This document shows, piece after piece, positions 34,912 through 43,716 of a stretch of DNA of 64,000 nucleotides. Every line of letters begins with the position of its first letter. The first letter of the stretch is position 1. The position numbers were made by a program, and so were the translations under genes. Where the stretch lies: NCBI RefSeq assembly GCF_014287515.2, contig NZ_CP092473.1:895001-959000 (forward strand), written 5' to 3'. The stretch comes from Roseburia rectibacter (GTDB lineage: Bacteria; Bacillota; Clostridia; Lachnospirales; Lachnospiraceae). The notes under the pieces are model-generated. The model was not told the DNA's origin. It ran no database searches and was given only the letters and a program-made list of their open reading frames with translations.

Positions 34912-35670
34912 ATGAGTCTATTGGAAGTAAAAAATCTTGGTATCTCCTTTGGCGGTCTGCGTGCAGTAGACGGATTTCATATTTCAATCGAAAAAGGACA
35001 GTTATACGGACTGATCGGGCCGAACGGTGCCGGAAAGACAACTGTATTTAATATGTTAACCGGTGTGTATACACCAAATGACGGATCTATCACATTAGAC
35101 GGAGTTGATATCACAGGGAAAAAGACCATCGATATCAACAAAGCAGGAATCGCCCGTACATTCCAGAATATCCGTCTGTTTAAAGACCAGTCAGTGCTTG
35201 ATAATGTAAAGATCGGTCTGCATAATCAGATCACATATTCTACGCTGACAGGAATCTTACGTCTGCCAAAATACCATCAGGCAGAAAAAGAGATGAATGA
35301 GAAAGCAATGGAACTTTTAAAAGTCTTTGACCTTGAGAAGGAAGCAGATTTTCTTGCGTCCAATCTCCCTTATGGTAAACAGAGAAAACTTGAGATCGCA
35401 AGAGCACTTGCAACGAATCCAAAACTTCTGCTTTTAGATGAGCCGGCTGCCGGTATGAACCCGAACGAGACAAAAGAGCTGATGGAGACAATTCATTTTG
35501 TAAGGGATGAATTTGATATGACAGTGCTTTTGATCGAGCATGATATGAAACTGGTATCCGGTATCTGTGAGAAACTTACTGTATTAAACTTCGGACAGGT
35601 TTTAGCAGAGGGTAAAACGACGGAAGTATTGAATGATCCGCAGGTCATCAAGGCATATCTTGGAGAATAG
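34912..35670 (+). CDS. livG: Branched-chain amino-acid ABC transporter ATPase LivG
   Basis: First of two ATPases of the Liv importer. 252 residues. Walker A GPNGAGKTT, the LivG-type Q-loop ARTFQNIRLFKDQS, Walker B LLLLDEPAAGMNPNE and the switch His in LIEHDMKLV are intact. The signature is degenerate (LPYGKQRKLEIARAL instead of LSGGQ), which is normal for LivG. AAAGGAGTACAGTAAC precedes the ATG. Confidence 0.95.
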   Translation: MSLLEVKNLGISFGGLRAVDGFHISIEKGQLYGLIGPNGAGKTTVFNMLTGVYTPNDGSITLDGVDITGKKTIDINKAGIARTFQNIRLFKDQSVLDNVKIGLHNQITYSTLTGILRLPKYHQAEKEMNEKAMELLKVFDLEKEADFLASNLPYGKQRKLEIARALATNPKLLLLDEPAAGMNPNETKELMETIHFVRDEFDMTVLLIEHDMKLVSGICEKLTVLNFGQVLAEGKTTEVLNDPQVIKAYLGE

Positions 35671-35688
35671 GAAAGGAGATTTTAAGTT

Positions 35689-36399
35689 ATGGCAATGCTT
35701 GAAGTAAAAAATCTGGAAGTATACTATGGCGTGATCCAGGCAATCAAGGGAATCTCCTTTGAGGTCAATGAGGGTGAAGTCATTGCGCTGATCGGTGCAA
35801 ACGGTGCCGGAAAGACAACAACATTACAGACGATTACAGGTATGTTAAGCCCGGCAGCAGGTGAGATCATTTTTGAGGGATGTGATATCTCAAAGATTCC
35901 GGGACACAAGATCGTATCCATGGGAATGGCGCATGTGCCGGAGGGACGTCGTGTATTTGCAGAGTTATCCGTATATGAGAACTTAAAACTGGGTGCATAC
36001 ACCAGAAAAGATAAACAGGAGATCGCAGAGACTTTAGCGAAAGTATATGAGAGTTTCCCGCGACTGGAAGAGCGTAAAAACCAGCTTGCAGGAACCTTAA
36101 GCGGTGGTGAGCAGCAGATGCTTGCCATGGGTCGTGCGCTGATGTCAAAGCCGAAAATCATCCTGATGGATGAGCCGTCCATGGGACTTTCTCCGATCCT
36201 CGTGGAGGAGATTTTCCACATTATCCGTGAGATCTCTGCAGGTGGAACAACGGTTCTTTTAGTAGAGCAGAATGCAAAGAAAGCGTTATCCATTGCTGAC
36301 CGTGCATATGTACTGGAGACCGGCAATATCGTTCTCTCCGGTGATGCAAAGGAAATGATGAATAACGAATCGATCAAGAAAGCATATCTTGGAGAATAG
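35689..36399 (+). CDS. livF: Branched-chain amino-acid ABC transporter ATPase LivF
   Basis: Second ATPase, which pairs with LivG. 236 residues. Walker A GANGAGKTT, MAHVPEGRRVFAELSVYENL (a LivF hallmark), signature LSGGEQQMLAMGRAL, Walker B IILMDEPSMGLSP and VEQNAKKAL, where Gln takes the place of the switch His as usual in LivF. GAAAGGAG precedes the ATG. The kinase-like gene follows 12 bp later. Confidence 0.95.
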   Translation: MAMLEVKNLEVYYGVIQAIKGISFEVNEGEVIALIGANGAGKTTTLQTITGMLSPAAGEIIFEGCDISKIPGHKIVSMGMAHVPEGRRVFAELSVYENLKLGAYTRKDKQEIAETLAKVYESFPRLEERKNQLAGTLSGGEQQMLAMGRALMSKPKIILMDEPSMGLSPILVEEIFHIIREISAGGTTVLLVEQNAKKALSIADRAYVLETGNIVLSGDAKEMMNNESIKKAYLGE

Positions 36400-36411
36400 G
36401 GGGATGCAGCA

Positions 36412-37035
36412 ATGAAAAAAACAGTGATTACAATCGCAAGAAGTTACGGCAGCGGCGGACGTACGCTGGGTAAGCTGCTCGCAGAAGAACTTGGAATTAA
36501 TTGCTACGACAGAGAGATTTTAAGAATGGCATCCGATGACAGCGGCATCAATGAGGCGCTTTTCGGACAGACCGATGAAAAATTAAAGAAATCACCTTTG
36601 TTTCGTATTGCACGCAAAAATCCGTACAAGGGCGGTGTAATCCCACCGGAGAGCGCAGATTTCGTATCGGATGACAACCTGTTTAATTATCAGGCAAAAG
36701 TGATCCGTGAGCTTGCAGAGGAAGAGTCCTGTATCATTATCGGAAGATGTGCGGATTATGTGTTAAAGGATGATCCGAATGTGCTCCGCCTGTTTTTCTT
36801 TGCACCGAAGAAAGATTGTATCGTCCGTGTAATGGAGCATGACGGAATCACCGAGCGGGATGCGGAGAAGAAGATCGAAAAGATCGATAAGCACCGTGCG
36901 GATTATTATAAATATTATACCGGGAAGGACTGGTATGATGCCAGAAACTATGATTTCTGTCTGGATACGACTTCCATGGGATATGAAAAGCTGGTGGAGG
37001 TTGTGAAGAACTTTATTGAGGTGTACCAGAGTTAG
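36412..37035 (+). CDS. Cytidylate kinase-like family protein
   Basis: 207-residue P-loop protein of the cytidylate-kinase-like family (not the housekeeping Cmk). The P-loop is replaced by a variant: ITIARSYGSGGRTLGKLLA at residues 6-24, with Ser-Gly-Gly-Arg where Gly-Lys-Ser is usual. A lid-like RCADYVLKDD follows IIIGR, and TERDAEKKIEKIDKHRADYY resembles the phosphate-binding arm. The normal P-loop Lys is not obvious, yet this form is standard for the family. Its place as last gene of the liv operon, 12 bp after livF, is curious and unexplained. Substrate unknown. Confidence 0.85.
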   Translation: MKKTVITIARSYGSGGRTLGKLLAEELGINCYDREILRMASDDSGINEALFGQTDEKLKKSPLFRIARKNPYKGGVIPPESADFVSDDNLFNYQAKVIRELAEEESCIIIGRCADYVLKDDPNVLRLFFFAPKKDCIVRVMEHDGITERDAEKKIEKIDKHRADYYKYYTGKDWYDARNYDFCLDTTSMGYEKLVEVVKNFIEVYQS

Positions 37036-37047
37036 GGTGCGGAAATG

Positions 37048-37080
37048 AAAAAGCAGGGCATGGGTGGCTCTGCTTTTTTT
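37048..37080 (+). terminator. Terminator of the liv-kinase operon
   Basis: AAAAAGCAG (37048-37056) pairs with CTGCTTTTT (37070-37078), extended by T residues. It closes the operon begun at livH. Confidence 0.85.
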
Positions 37081-37253
37081 GTGGGAGTGGGGTGGCTGGG
37101 TTTGCCGGCTGGTGCGGTGTGGGTGTTGCCGTGCCGCCCGCCCACGGGGAGTTGTAGGGCGAGTCGTGCCGACCGCCTGCATGAGGGGAAGTATAGAGTG
37201 GAGTGGTGTGCCGATCGCCTGCATGAAAAAGAATACTATACAGCTTTCCTTTA
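37081..37253. other. GC-rich intergenic patch with a 42-bp-period direct repeat
   Basis: Base composition is clearly richer in G and C than the flanks, especially 37085-37180. A 19-base sequence, GTGCCGAYCGCCTGCATGA, occurs at 37166-37184 and again at 37208-37226 with one difference. Short open frames here have no ribosome-binding sites and look accidental. The patch abuts the large palindrome and may belong to the same inserted element. Confidence 0.6.
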
Positions 37254-37508
37254 GGTTGTTATAATAAAAAGAAAGGTTTGCCAACGCGAAACTCTCAAGA
37301 ACGTAGCGTAGTTGTGCGGCGGGCACCTGTTTATAAGAAGGTGCTGGGGAGCCGTCGGTACTTAGCGACCGTATTTTGGTCGCTTAGTATCCGCTACGAG
37401 CGACACGCAGCGAGAGCGTGCCTTCGTTAAACAGGTGCCCGCCACACAACGACCACCACAACCTGCAGAAGAGTTTCGCCCAAGACTTTATGTTTTATTA
37501 TAACAACC
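37254..37508. repeat. 255-bp nested palindromic element
   Basis: Successive paired arms fold inward: 16 perfect bp at the ends (37254-37269 with 37493-37508), 10 bp (37286-37295 with 37470-37479), and 23 positions with one mismatch (37311-37333 with 37428-37450). A central hairpin forms around 37356-37392, where TTAGCGACC faces GGTCGCTTA. Nearly the whole stretch can form one long folded hairpin. It is consistent with a MITE-like element or a structured RNA. No target duplication is evident. It ends 22 bp before the aldo/keto reductase start. Confidence 0.8.
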
Positions 37509-37530
37509 CAAAAGAAAGGGGCACACACAA

Positions 37531-38673
37531 ATGAGCGAGTTAACCAAAGAAATGCCAAAGAAACTGGGATTCGGCTGCATGCGTCTCCCGGTAACCGACG
37601 GCAGCACAGAAAATATCAACGACGCAGCGTTCTGCGAGATGATCGATTCCTACCTCGAACAGGGATTTAAGTACTTTGACACCGCATATCCATATCACAA
37701 TGGCAGATCCGAGGAAGCAGTCGGACGCTGTCTGGTACAACGGTATGCGAGGGATCGTTTTTTCCTTGCGAGCAAGATGCCGGTATGGCTTGTAAAAGAG
37801 TACACTGACTACGGAAAGTATTTCGAGGAACAGCTAAAAAAATGCCAGGTAGAGTATTTTGACTTTTATCTTTTACATGCCATGAATAAAGACAGGGTAA
37901 AAGAGGCAGAGAACTTAGGCGGATTTCAGTTTGTACAGAATATGAAAGAGAAGGGAAAGATCAGACACATCGGATTTTCTTTTCATGATAAGGCGGATGT
38001 ATTAGATGAAATTCTGACGAATCATCCGGAGATGGAGTTTGTACAGCTTCAGATCAATTATTATGACTGGGAATCTGAGAACGTGCAGTCACGCAAATGC
38101 TATGAGGTGGCGGAAAAACATGGGGTACCTGTGATCGTGATGGAACCTGTCAAAGGCGGTACGTTAGCAAATATGGTCGGAGAGCCGGCGAGGATCTTAA
38201 GTGCGCTGGATGAAAATGCTTCCTATGCATCTTATGCGATCCGGTATGCGGCATCACTGCCAAATGTAATTTTGGTGTTAAGCGGAATGTCGGATCTAAA
38301 GCAGTTACAGGACAATACGGCTTATATGAAAGATTTTCAGCCGCTCACGGATAAAGAGCAGCAGGCAATCGGAAAGGTGGTGGAAGAACTCGAAAAACTT
38401 CCAACGATTCCTTGTACCAACTGCCGTTACTGTGTGGAGGGATGTCCGAAACAGATCCGTATCCCGGATATTTTTGGAGTCTACAACATGGGCGTACAGT
38501 TTGGAGTGACGGATGCGGCGCGGGGGTCTTACCGCTGGCAGATCGACGGAAGCGGTAAAGCCGGAGACTGCATCAAATGTGGAAAATGCGAGGCACAGTG
38601 CCCGCAGCATCTTGAAATCCGGAAACTGTTAGAAGAGGCAGCAGACATTTATGAAAAAGAAATGCACTTATAA
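37531..38673 (+). CDS. Aldo/keto reductase with C-terminal [4Fe-4S] ferredoxin domain
   Basis: 380 residues. The TIM-barrel reductase part has FGCMRLPV, YFDTAYPYHNGRSEEAVG (catalytic Asp and Tyr), FFLASKMPVW (Lys) and YFDFYLLHAM (His). The C-terminus adds two four-cysteine ferredoxin motifs, CTNCRYCVEGCPKQ and CIKCGKCEAQCPQ, each typical for one [4Fe-4S] cluster. This subfamily is common in anaerobes and may take electrons from ferredoxin instead of NADPH. The substrate is unknown. AAAGGGG precedes the ATG. Its last six bases overlap the end of ktrA on the other strand. Confidence 0.93.
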   Translation: MSELTKEMPKKLGFGCMRLPVTDGSTENINDAAFCEMIDSYLEQGFKYFDTAYPYHNGRSEEAVGRCLVQRYARDRFFLASKMPVWLVKEYTDYGKYFEEQLKKCQVEYFDFYLLHAMNKDRVKEAENLGGFQFVQNMKEKGKIRHIGFSFHDKADVLDEILTNHPEMEFVQLQINYYDWESENVQSRKCYEVAEKHGVPVIVMEPVKGGTLANMVGEPARILSALDENASYASYAIRYAASLPNVILVLSGMSDLKQLQDNTAYMKDFQPLTDKEQQAIGKVVEELEKLPTIPCTNCRYCVEGCPKQIRIPDIFGVYNMGVQFGVTDAARGSYRWQIDGSGKAGDCIKCGKCEAQCPQHLEIRKLLEEAADIYEKEMHL

Positions 38674-39318
38674 TTTCTTCAAAATCTTTTCCATATCCCG
38701 CTGATGCCCGATGATCATCAGATGTTCTTCTTTACGGAACACATACTCTGCATTCGGCATCAGTTTCATGCCGTGTTCAGCTTTGATGCCGATGATATTT
38801 GCATTATATTTGACGCGGACATTGACGTCCTTGATCGAATGACCGATCCACTCCGGCAGAGGAGCAATTTCATAAATGGAAAAATTATTTCCGAGTTCCA
38901 CATAGTCAAAGACCTGATTTGCAGAAAAACGAACCGCGACTTTTTCTGCAATATCACGGTCTGGATAAATCACTTCATCCGCACCGTTGCGCAGCAGGAA
39001 CTTTGCGTGGATATCACGGTTGGCCTTGCTGACAACATATTTTGCCCCAAGATCTTTTAACTGGCTTGTAATCTCAAGACTGCTCTGAAAATTTTCACCA
39101 ATACAGACAAAACAGTAATCAAAGTTTCCGACACCAAGACTTTTTAAGACTTTTTCGTTGGTACAGTCGCCAATCTTAGCGCTGACCACAAGGGGAAGAA
39201 GGTCTTCTAAGCTTGCTTCGTCTTTGTCAACGATCATGATCTCATTGTCTAGTCTGGCGAGATCCTGACATAAATGGGTGCCGAAACGTCCGAGTCCGAT
39301 AATTAAAATTGATTTCAT
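38668..39318 (-). CDS. ktrA: Potassium uptake regulator KtrA (RCK, NAD/ATP-binding)
   Basis: Cytosolic octameric gating ring of the KtrAB K+ transporter. 216 residues. The N-terminal Rossmann domain has IIGLGRFGTHLCQDLA, and Asp33 in VDKDEASLE fits nucleotide ribose binding. The second half has the RCK_C domain (about 140-216, GHSIKDVNVRVKYNANIIGI). AAAGGAATTTACTT precedes the ATG. It lies 15 bp behind ktrB in the same operon. Confidence 0.94.
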   Translation of the reverse strand: MKSILIIGLGRFGTHLCQDLARLDNEIMIVDKDEASLEDLLPLVVSAKIGDCTNEKVLKSLGVGNFDYCFVCIGENFQSSLEITSQLKDLGAKYVVSKANRDIHAKFLLRNGADEVIYPDRDIAEKVAVRFSANQVFDYVELGNNFSIYEIAPLPEWIGHSIKDVNVRVKYNANIIGIKAEHGMKLMPNAEYVFRKEEHLMIIGHQRDMEKILKKL

Positions 39319-39333
39319 AAGTAAATTCCTTTC

Positions 39334-40677
39334 TCAGCCGATGTTGATGCGTTCTACCGGCTGCATGATATGTGTTAGTTTTTTATGGTCGGTAAAAGAA
39401 AGTGCAAAGGAAAGACTTCCAAGGCGACCGATATACATCAGAAAAATGATAATAAGTCGTGAAATAAAATTAAGCTGACTGGTCAGTCCGGCTGTCATTC
39501 CCGCAGTACAGATTGCGGATATGACTTCAAAAAGCGTGTCACCGACAGAGAAACCCTGCATGCCGCAGATTGCGAGCGTTGCGGCAAGTCCGGCAAACAG
39601 ATAGGTACAAAGCAGGGCGGATGCTTTTGTGATCGTATCATCTTCGATCCTGCGGCCAAAAATATTTGTCCCGGTCGTTCTTAAGAGTGTGGAGCGCAGA
39701 TGCAGGAGCAGAACAAAAATGGTTGCCATTTTGACGCCGCCCGCCGTGGAACCGGAACCGCCTCCGATGAACATCAGGATAATGGTAAGCAGTTTGCCGC
39801 CCTCCGTGAAAGCACCAATGTCAAGTGTATTAAAACCGGCTGTTCTTGGTGTAATCACACTGAAAAAAGAACTGCAGATGATGCCTGTCGTGCTCATATC
39901 GGCGTAAAGATTATTTCGTTCCAGCAAATAAAACAGTAAAGCTCCGCCAAATACCAGAACTGCCGAAAAACTCAAGACCATTTTGGTCTGCAGGGCATAT
40001 TTCTTAAAATGCCATTTATGATCAATGATGTCACTCCATACAATAAATCCAATCCCGCCAATCAGGATTAAGGCGCACAGCGTAAAGCTGACCACAGGAT
40101 CGTCATAATAGGCAGTAAAAGAAGAATACGGCTTATATTTTCCCATGATATCAAATCCGGCATTACAAAAGGCTGATATGGAATGGAAAATACTGTAATA
40201 AAGTCCATTCGAAAATCCCATTTTAGGATAGAAGCGGGTAAATAACAGCAATGCACCGATGCCTTCGAATAATACAGTACCTTTTAGTACGCGTTTGATC
40301 AGGCGCACTGCGCCGCCGATATCCAGAACATTAAAACTTTCCTTGATCCAGCCACGTTCTTTCAAACCGATCTTCCGGCGCAAAACTAAAGAGACGGCAG
40401 TGCCGATGGTAATAAAGCCAAGACCGCCGATCTGGATTAAAAGTAATAATACAAGCTGTCCAAAGAAGGACCAGTGCGTATAGGTATCGACCAGAATAAG
40501 ACCGGTGACGCAGGTGGCGCTTGTTGCCGTAAAAAGTGCTGTGATAAAAGGGGTAAATTCACCGGTGCGGGAAGAGCAGGGAAGCATCAAAAGACATGTT
40601 CCGCCTAAGATAAGCAGAAGAAAACCAAGTGCGATCAACTGCATGCCAGAGAGACGCTTTATTTTTTTTGGTAACAT
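39334..40677 (-). CDS. ktrB: Potassium uptake membrane subunit KtrB (TrkH family)
   Basis: Forms the K+ channel-like pore. 447 residues, usual KtrB length, with about eight transmembrane helices and four re-entrant pore loops whose filter glycines are visible: TSATCVTGL, FHSISAFCNAGFDIMG, TPRTAGFNTLD and ICTAGMTAGLT. TTTGGAGGATAT precedes the ATG. It is the first gene of the ktrBA operon, divergent from the 40798 gene. Confidence 0.95.
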   Translation of the reverse strand: MLPKKIKRLSGMQLIALGFLLLILGGTCLLMLPCSSRTGEFTPFITALFTATSATCVTGLILVDTYTHWSFFGQLVLLLLIQIGGLGFITIGTAVSLVLRRKIGLKERGWIKESFNVLDIGGAVRLIKRVLKGTVLFEGIGALLLFTRFYPKMGFSNGLYYSIFHSISAFCNAGFDIMGKYKPYSSFTAYYDDPVVSFTLCALILIGGIGFIVWSDIIDHKWHFKKYALQTKMVLSFSAVLVFGGALLFYLLERNNLYADMSTTGIICSSFFSVITPRTAGFNTLDIGAFTEGGKLLTIILMFIGGGSGSTAGGVKMATIFVLLLHLRSTLLRTTGTNIFGRRIEDDTITKASALLCTYLFAGLAATLAICGMQGFSVGDTLFEVISAICTAGMTAGLTSQLNFISRLIIIFLMYIGRLGSLSFALSFTDHKKLTHIMQPVERINIG

Positions 40678-40702
40678 ATATCCTCCAAAGAGTAAAATTT
40701 TG

Positions 40703-40731
40703 TTGAGAAACGTATATTAAAATATTATAAT
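40703..40731 (+). promoter_or_regulatory. Promoter for the 40798 gene
   Basis: TTGAGA (40703-40708), 17-bp spacer, TATAAT (40726-40731). It lies in the divergent gap with ktrB. Confidence 0.75.
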
Positions 40732-40797
40732 ACGAATAGTGAACTTTGTATATATAACATTTTTACGAAGTTAAAGAGGAGAGGAGCATGAAAAGTT

Positions 40798-41406
40798 ATG
40801 GATGATTTGTTTGGTCTGATTGTGATAATTATTGGCATTGCAGCAGGGATTTACAGTGATAAAAAGAAAAAAGAAGGAGTGCAAAAGAAAGCGGCTGTGC
40901 CGAATCAGCCCGGCGGAGGAAGAAAAAATGTACCACAGACACAGGTTTCTTATGGTGGTCATGCAGGAAGACCGGATATTATTGCGGATGCGGCAAATGC
41001 GATGCAGAGAGAATTATCTGCAAGACAGCAGGAATTAAAACAGAGACTGCAGCAGAAGTATGGCACGGTTGCATCGAATGCGGCAAAGTCTACGCAGGCA
41101 GCGCGCCCTGTTTCAAATCCCGGGAAAGATACTATTTTAAGCCGTGCAGATTTAAACGTCAATGAAAATCAGACGGACGAACTGCGGAAACAGTTTTATG
41201 AAAAAACAGGAGAGCCGCCCCAAAAGGTACATGGGGAGTGTGAGGAAGAATGTTCCCTGATGGATCAGGTCAATGATCTGATGATCATGGGATATCAGGC
41301 GAATCTGAGTTTTGAGCGCGATTTTGTGGCAGAAGGAGTGGAGATGTTAAACCGTTTTGAGCTGCCGGACGAAATTGCGGGATTGACAGAAGTACATACG
41401 GCATAA
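40798..41406 (+). CDS. Hypothetical membrane-anchored protein
   Basis: 202 residues. The N-terminal helix DLFGLIVIIIGIAAGIYS (about 3-20) anchors it. A basic stretch (DKKKKEGVQKK) and a Gln/Ala-rich, coiled-coil-like part (ELSARQQELKQRLQQKYG) follow. The C-terminal third is acidic with CEEECSLMDQVNDLMIMGYQ. It starts an apparent operon with the DUF1653 gene (24 bp gap). Family unknown to me; the coding call is good because of promoter, ribosome site and context. Confidence 0.7.
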   Translation: MDDLFGLIVIIIGIAAGIYSDKKKKEGVQKKAAVPNQPGGGRKNVPQTQVSYGGHAGRPDIIADAANAMQRELSARQQELKQRLQQKYGTVASNAAKSTQAARPVSNPGKDTILSRADLNVNENQTDELRKQFYEKTGEPPQKVHGECEEECSLMDQVNDLMIMGYQANLSFERDFVAEGVEMLNRFELPDEIAGLTEVHTA

Positions 41407-41430
41407 GGTGAAAGAAAGGACAGCAACAGT

Positions 41431-41967
41431 ATGGCAGAAAGAATACCGGTAAGTGGCGAGATTTACCGCCATTTTAAAAATAAATTATATCAGATCGTAA
41501 CGATTGCGACACATTCTGAAACAGGAGAAAAACTGGTCATTTACCAGGCGTTATATGGAGATTTTGGCGTGTACGCAAGACCGCTCTCCATGTTTACCAG
41601 TGAAGTGGATCACGAAAAATATCCGGAGGTTACGCAGAAATACCGGTTTGAGCTGGTGGAGCGGGAGAAGAAAGAGGATGTGCAGGATCAGAGTGGAGAT
41701 ACCGGCACGCAGGAAAATAAAAGTGTTCCGTCTGATACAGAAGAGCAGGTAGAACCGAAACTTATGGAGTTTTTAGATGCGGATTCCTTTGAGGAAAAGT
41801 ATAATATCCTGACATCCATGCGCGATATCATTACAGATAAAATGATCAACAATATGGCAGTTGTTTTAGACGTTGTGATCCCGGAAGGAGATCTCGATGA
41901 CCGTTATGAGCAGCTCAAACAGTGCATCCGTACCAGACAGCGTTTTGAGAGCACACGTCTCAGATAA
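41431..41967 (+). CDS. DUF1653 domain protein
   Basis: 178 residues. The first ~65 form a DUF1653 domain: [18 protein letters not shown], then [19 protein letters not shown] and [13 protein letters not shown]. After a Gln/Glu-rich linker the last ~65 residues form a helical domain ([20 protein letters not shown]). Function is not established. It lies downstream of the anchored hypothetical gene in the same unit. Confidence 0.85.
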   Translation: MAERIPVSGEIYRHFKNKLYQIVTIATHSETGEKLVIYQALYGDFGVYARPLSMFTSEVDHEKYPEVTQKYRFELVEREKKEDVQDQSGDTGTQENKSVPSDTEEQVEPKLMEFLDADSFEEKYNILTSMRDIITDKMINNMAVVLDVVIPEGDLDDRYEQLKQCIRTRQRFESTRLR

Positions 41968-42046
41968 TCTGTGTGGAAAATAAGACTGCGGGTTTGTTTT
42001 TCACACGGCTATTTGTTGAGGATTAGTGTACAAAAATGGAGATTAC

Positions 42047-43210
42047 ATGGTTTCAGAAGAATTAAAATCAAAATTACAACAGATCACGCAGCAGGAGGTT
42101 TACAAGATGATCGTCAGCAAACCCTCTGACAAAGCTGCAAAATACCGCAAGATCGAGATCGAAAAAAAATCGTCCGGTTACCAGGCAGCAGCCTATACGC
42201 AGAAACAGGTTTTTCATGAAAAAATAGAGCCGGATAGACTTTTGAGCTATTTGTCAGAGCGTGTTGGCAGTGAATTTTTACAGTTAAATGCCTGGGATGG
42301 CAACAGTGAATATATGCTTTTGATCTCGAAAAAAGGAAAAGTGACTTACCGCTGTAAGAAGCAGGCAGAGGGCGCCGCAAAAGCGCAGGAATCCCATAAC
42401 CGTAAAAAGAAATATCTGTTGGAAGAGGGAACCGTGATTCCGCCGCTGATTGATATGGGAGTTTTTACGGCAGAGGGAAAAGTAGTCCGTACCATGTACG
42501 ATAAGTTTCGCCAGATCAACCGTTTTCTTGAAATTATTGAAGACGGGGTGCGTGATTATCCGTATGACCACTTAAATATCATTGATTTTGGGTGTGGTAA
42601 GTCTTATCTGACATTTATTTTATATTATTATTTTTCAGAAGTAAAAAAAATGAATGTACAGATCATTGGACTTGATCTGAAAGATGAGGTTATTAAAAAC
42701 TGTAACCTTGCAGCAGAAAAATACGGCTATCAGAATCTGCATTTTGAATTAGGTGATATTAACGGCTATCAGACACCATTTCCGGTAGACATGGTCGTAA
42801 CATTGCATGCCTGTGATACAGCGACAGATTATGCGCTTTACAATGCCGTGCAGTGGAATGCAAAGATGATTTTTTCCGTGCCATGCTGCCAGCATGAGTT
42901 AAACGGACAGATAAAGACAGACCAGTTCTCACTGCTGACACGTTACGGCATCATTAAAGAGCGTTTCTCAGCGCTTGCAACCGATGCGATCCGTGCAAAC
43001 TTGTTAGAGGTATGCGGATACAAAACACAGCTTTTAGAGTTTGTCGATTTTGCGCATACGCCAAAGAATATCCTGATCCGTGCAGTACAGAAGAAAGTTG
43101 TGCCGCGTGCGGTAAAACAAAATTATCTCACAGAAGTGGAAAATATGATGGAGGAGTTTCATTTTACACCGACGTTGTACAGACTGCTCAAAGACAGCAA
43201 AAAAATATAA
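42047..43210 (+). CDS. Class I SAM-dependent methyltransferase (Methyltransf_32-like)
   Basis: 387 residues from ATG 42047 after TGGAGATTAC; an in-frame start at 42026 lacks a site. The N-terminal ~140 residues are helical and basic. The SAM-binding core has LNIIDFGCGKSYLTFILYYY (motif I), IIGLDLKDEVI and VVTLHACDTATDYAL. SVPCCQHE carries a Cys-Cys-Gln-His sequence typical of this family, which in some members relates to metal or RNA substrates. The acceptor is unknown; rRNA or tRNA is a reasonable guess. It is followed by a bidirectional terminator. Confidence 0.88.
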   Translation: MVSEELKSKLQQITQQEVYKMIVSKPSDKAAKYRKIEIEKKSSGYQAAAYTQKQVFHEKIEPDRLLSYLSERVGSEFLQLNAWDGNSEYMLLISKKGKVTYRCKKQAEGAAKAQESHNRKKKYLLEEGTVIPPLIDMGVFTAEGKVVRTMYDKFRQINRFLEIIEDGVRDYPYDHLNIIDFGCGKSYLTFILYYYFSEVKKMNVQIIGLDLKDEVIKNCNLAAEKYGYQNLHFELGDINGYQTPFPVDMVVTLHACDTATDYALYNAVQWNAKMIFSVPCCQHELNGQIKTDQFSLLTRYGIIKERFSALATDAIRANLLEVCGYKTQLLEFVDFAHTPKNILIRAVQKKVVPRAVKQNYLTEVENMMEEFHFTPTLYRLLKDSKKI

Positions 43211-43216
43211 AAAGTA

Positions 43217-43250
43217 AAAATGGGTGTGGCTGTTTTGCCACACCCATTTT
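43217..43250. terminator. Bidirectional terminator
   Basis: Perfect 14-bp stem AAAATGGGTGTGGC (43217-43230) with its complement (43237-43250), loop TGTTTT. It is shared by the methyltransferase and CYTH genes, which converge. Confidence 0.92.
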
Positions 43251-43269
43251 AAATGCAGATAACGAAGTG

Positions 43270-43716
43270 TCAGGAAAGTCTGCTTAACTGGCTGTTATGA
43301 TATTTGCCGGAGAATGTTACATCTTCCCCAAACCATTCCGGGGGAGTAAAGCTGTTTGCTTCTTCTTCAGTCTCAAACTCTACTTCTGCGAGCAGCAGTG
43401 GGGCTAAATCTCCTTCAAATACATCCAGTTCGATCGTGTATTTTGGTGCAAGCGGGATCAGATAGCGGCGCTTTTTGATCAGCCTGCCATCAATTTTTTC
43501 TTTCAGATGAAGAAATGCTTCCTCATTCAAAGGCAGATTATATTCTTCGCGCACCATCATTCCTTTGCCTTTGTAGGTTAGAATATAATCGTCATTGGAA
43601 CGGCGGATACGCACGACCGGGTTGGTATTTAAGTAACCCTGTTCGATCACTTTGCAGGGGTACTGTTCTAAATGCTCCGGTAATGTTTTTATTAAATATT
43701 TGCGTTCGATTTCCAT
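43270..43716 (-). CDS. CYTH-domain protein (triphosphate tunnel fold)
   Basis: 148 residues with the N-terminal signature EIERKYLI and successive strand motifs IEQGYLN, VRIRRSNDDYILTYKGKG and YTIELDVFEGDLAPLLLAEVEFE. This matches CYTH proteins that hydrolyse triphosphates or polyphosphate. All charged tunnel residues (Glu, Lys, Arg, Arg, Lys, Glu) appear present. AAAAAGGAGTTCTCTACC precedes the ATG. Physiological substrate not known. Confidence 0.92.
   Translation of the reverse strand: MEIERKYLIKTLPEHLEQYPCKVIEQGYLNTNPVVRIRRSNDDYILTYKGKGMMVREEYNLPLNEEAFLHLKEKIDGRLIKKRRYLIPLAPKYTIELDVFEGDLAPLLLAEVEFETEEEANSFTPPEWFGEDVTFSGKYHNSQLSRLS

Noticed and set aside
37045..37264. Two overlapping frames in the GC-rich patch
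   Set aside because: They start inside the operon terminator, have low-complexity Gly/Trp/Cys residues, and no proper start signal.
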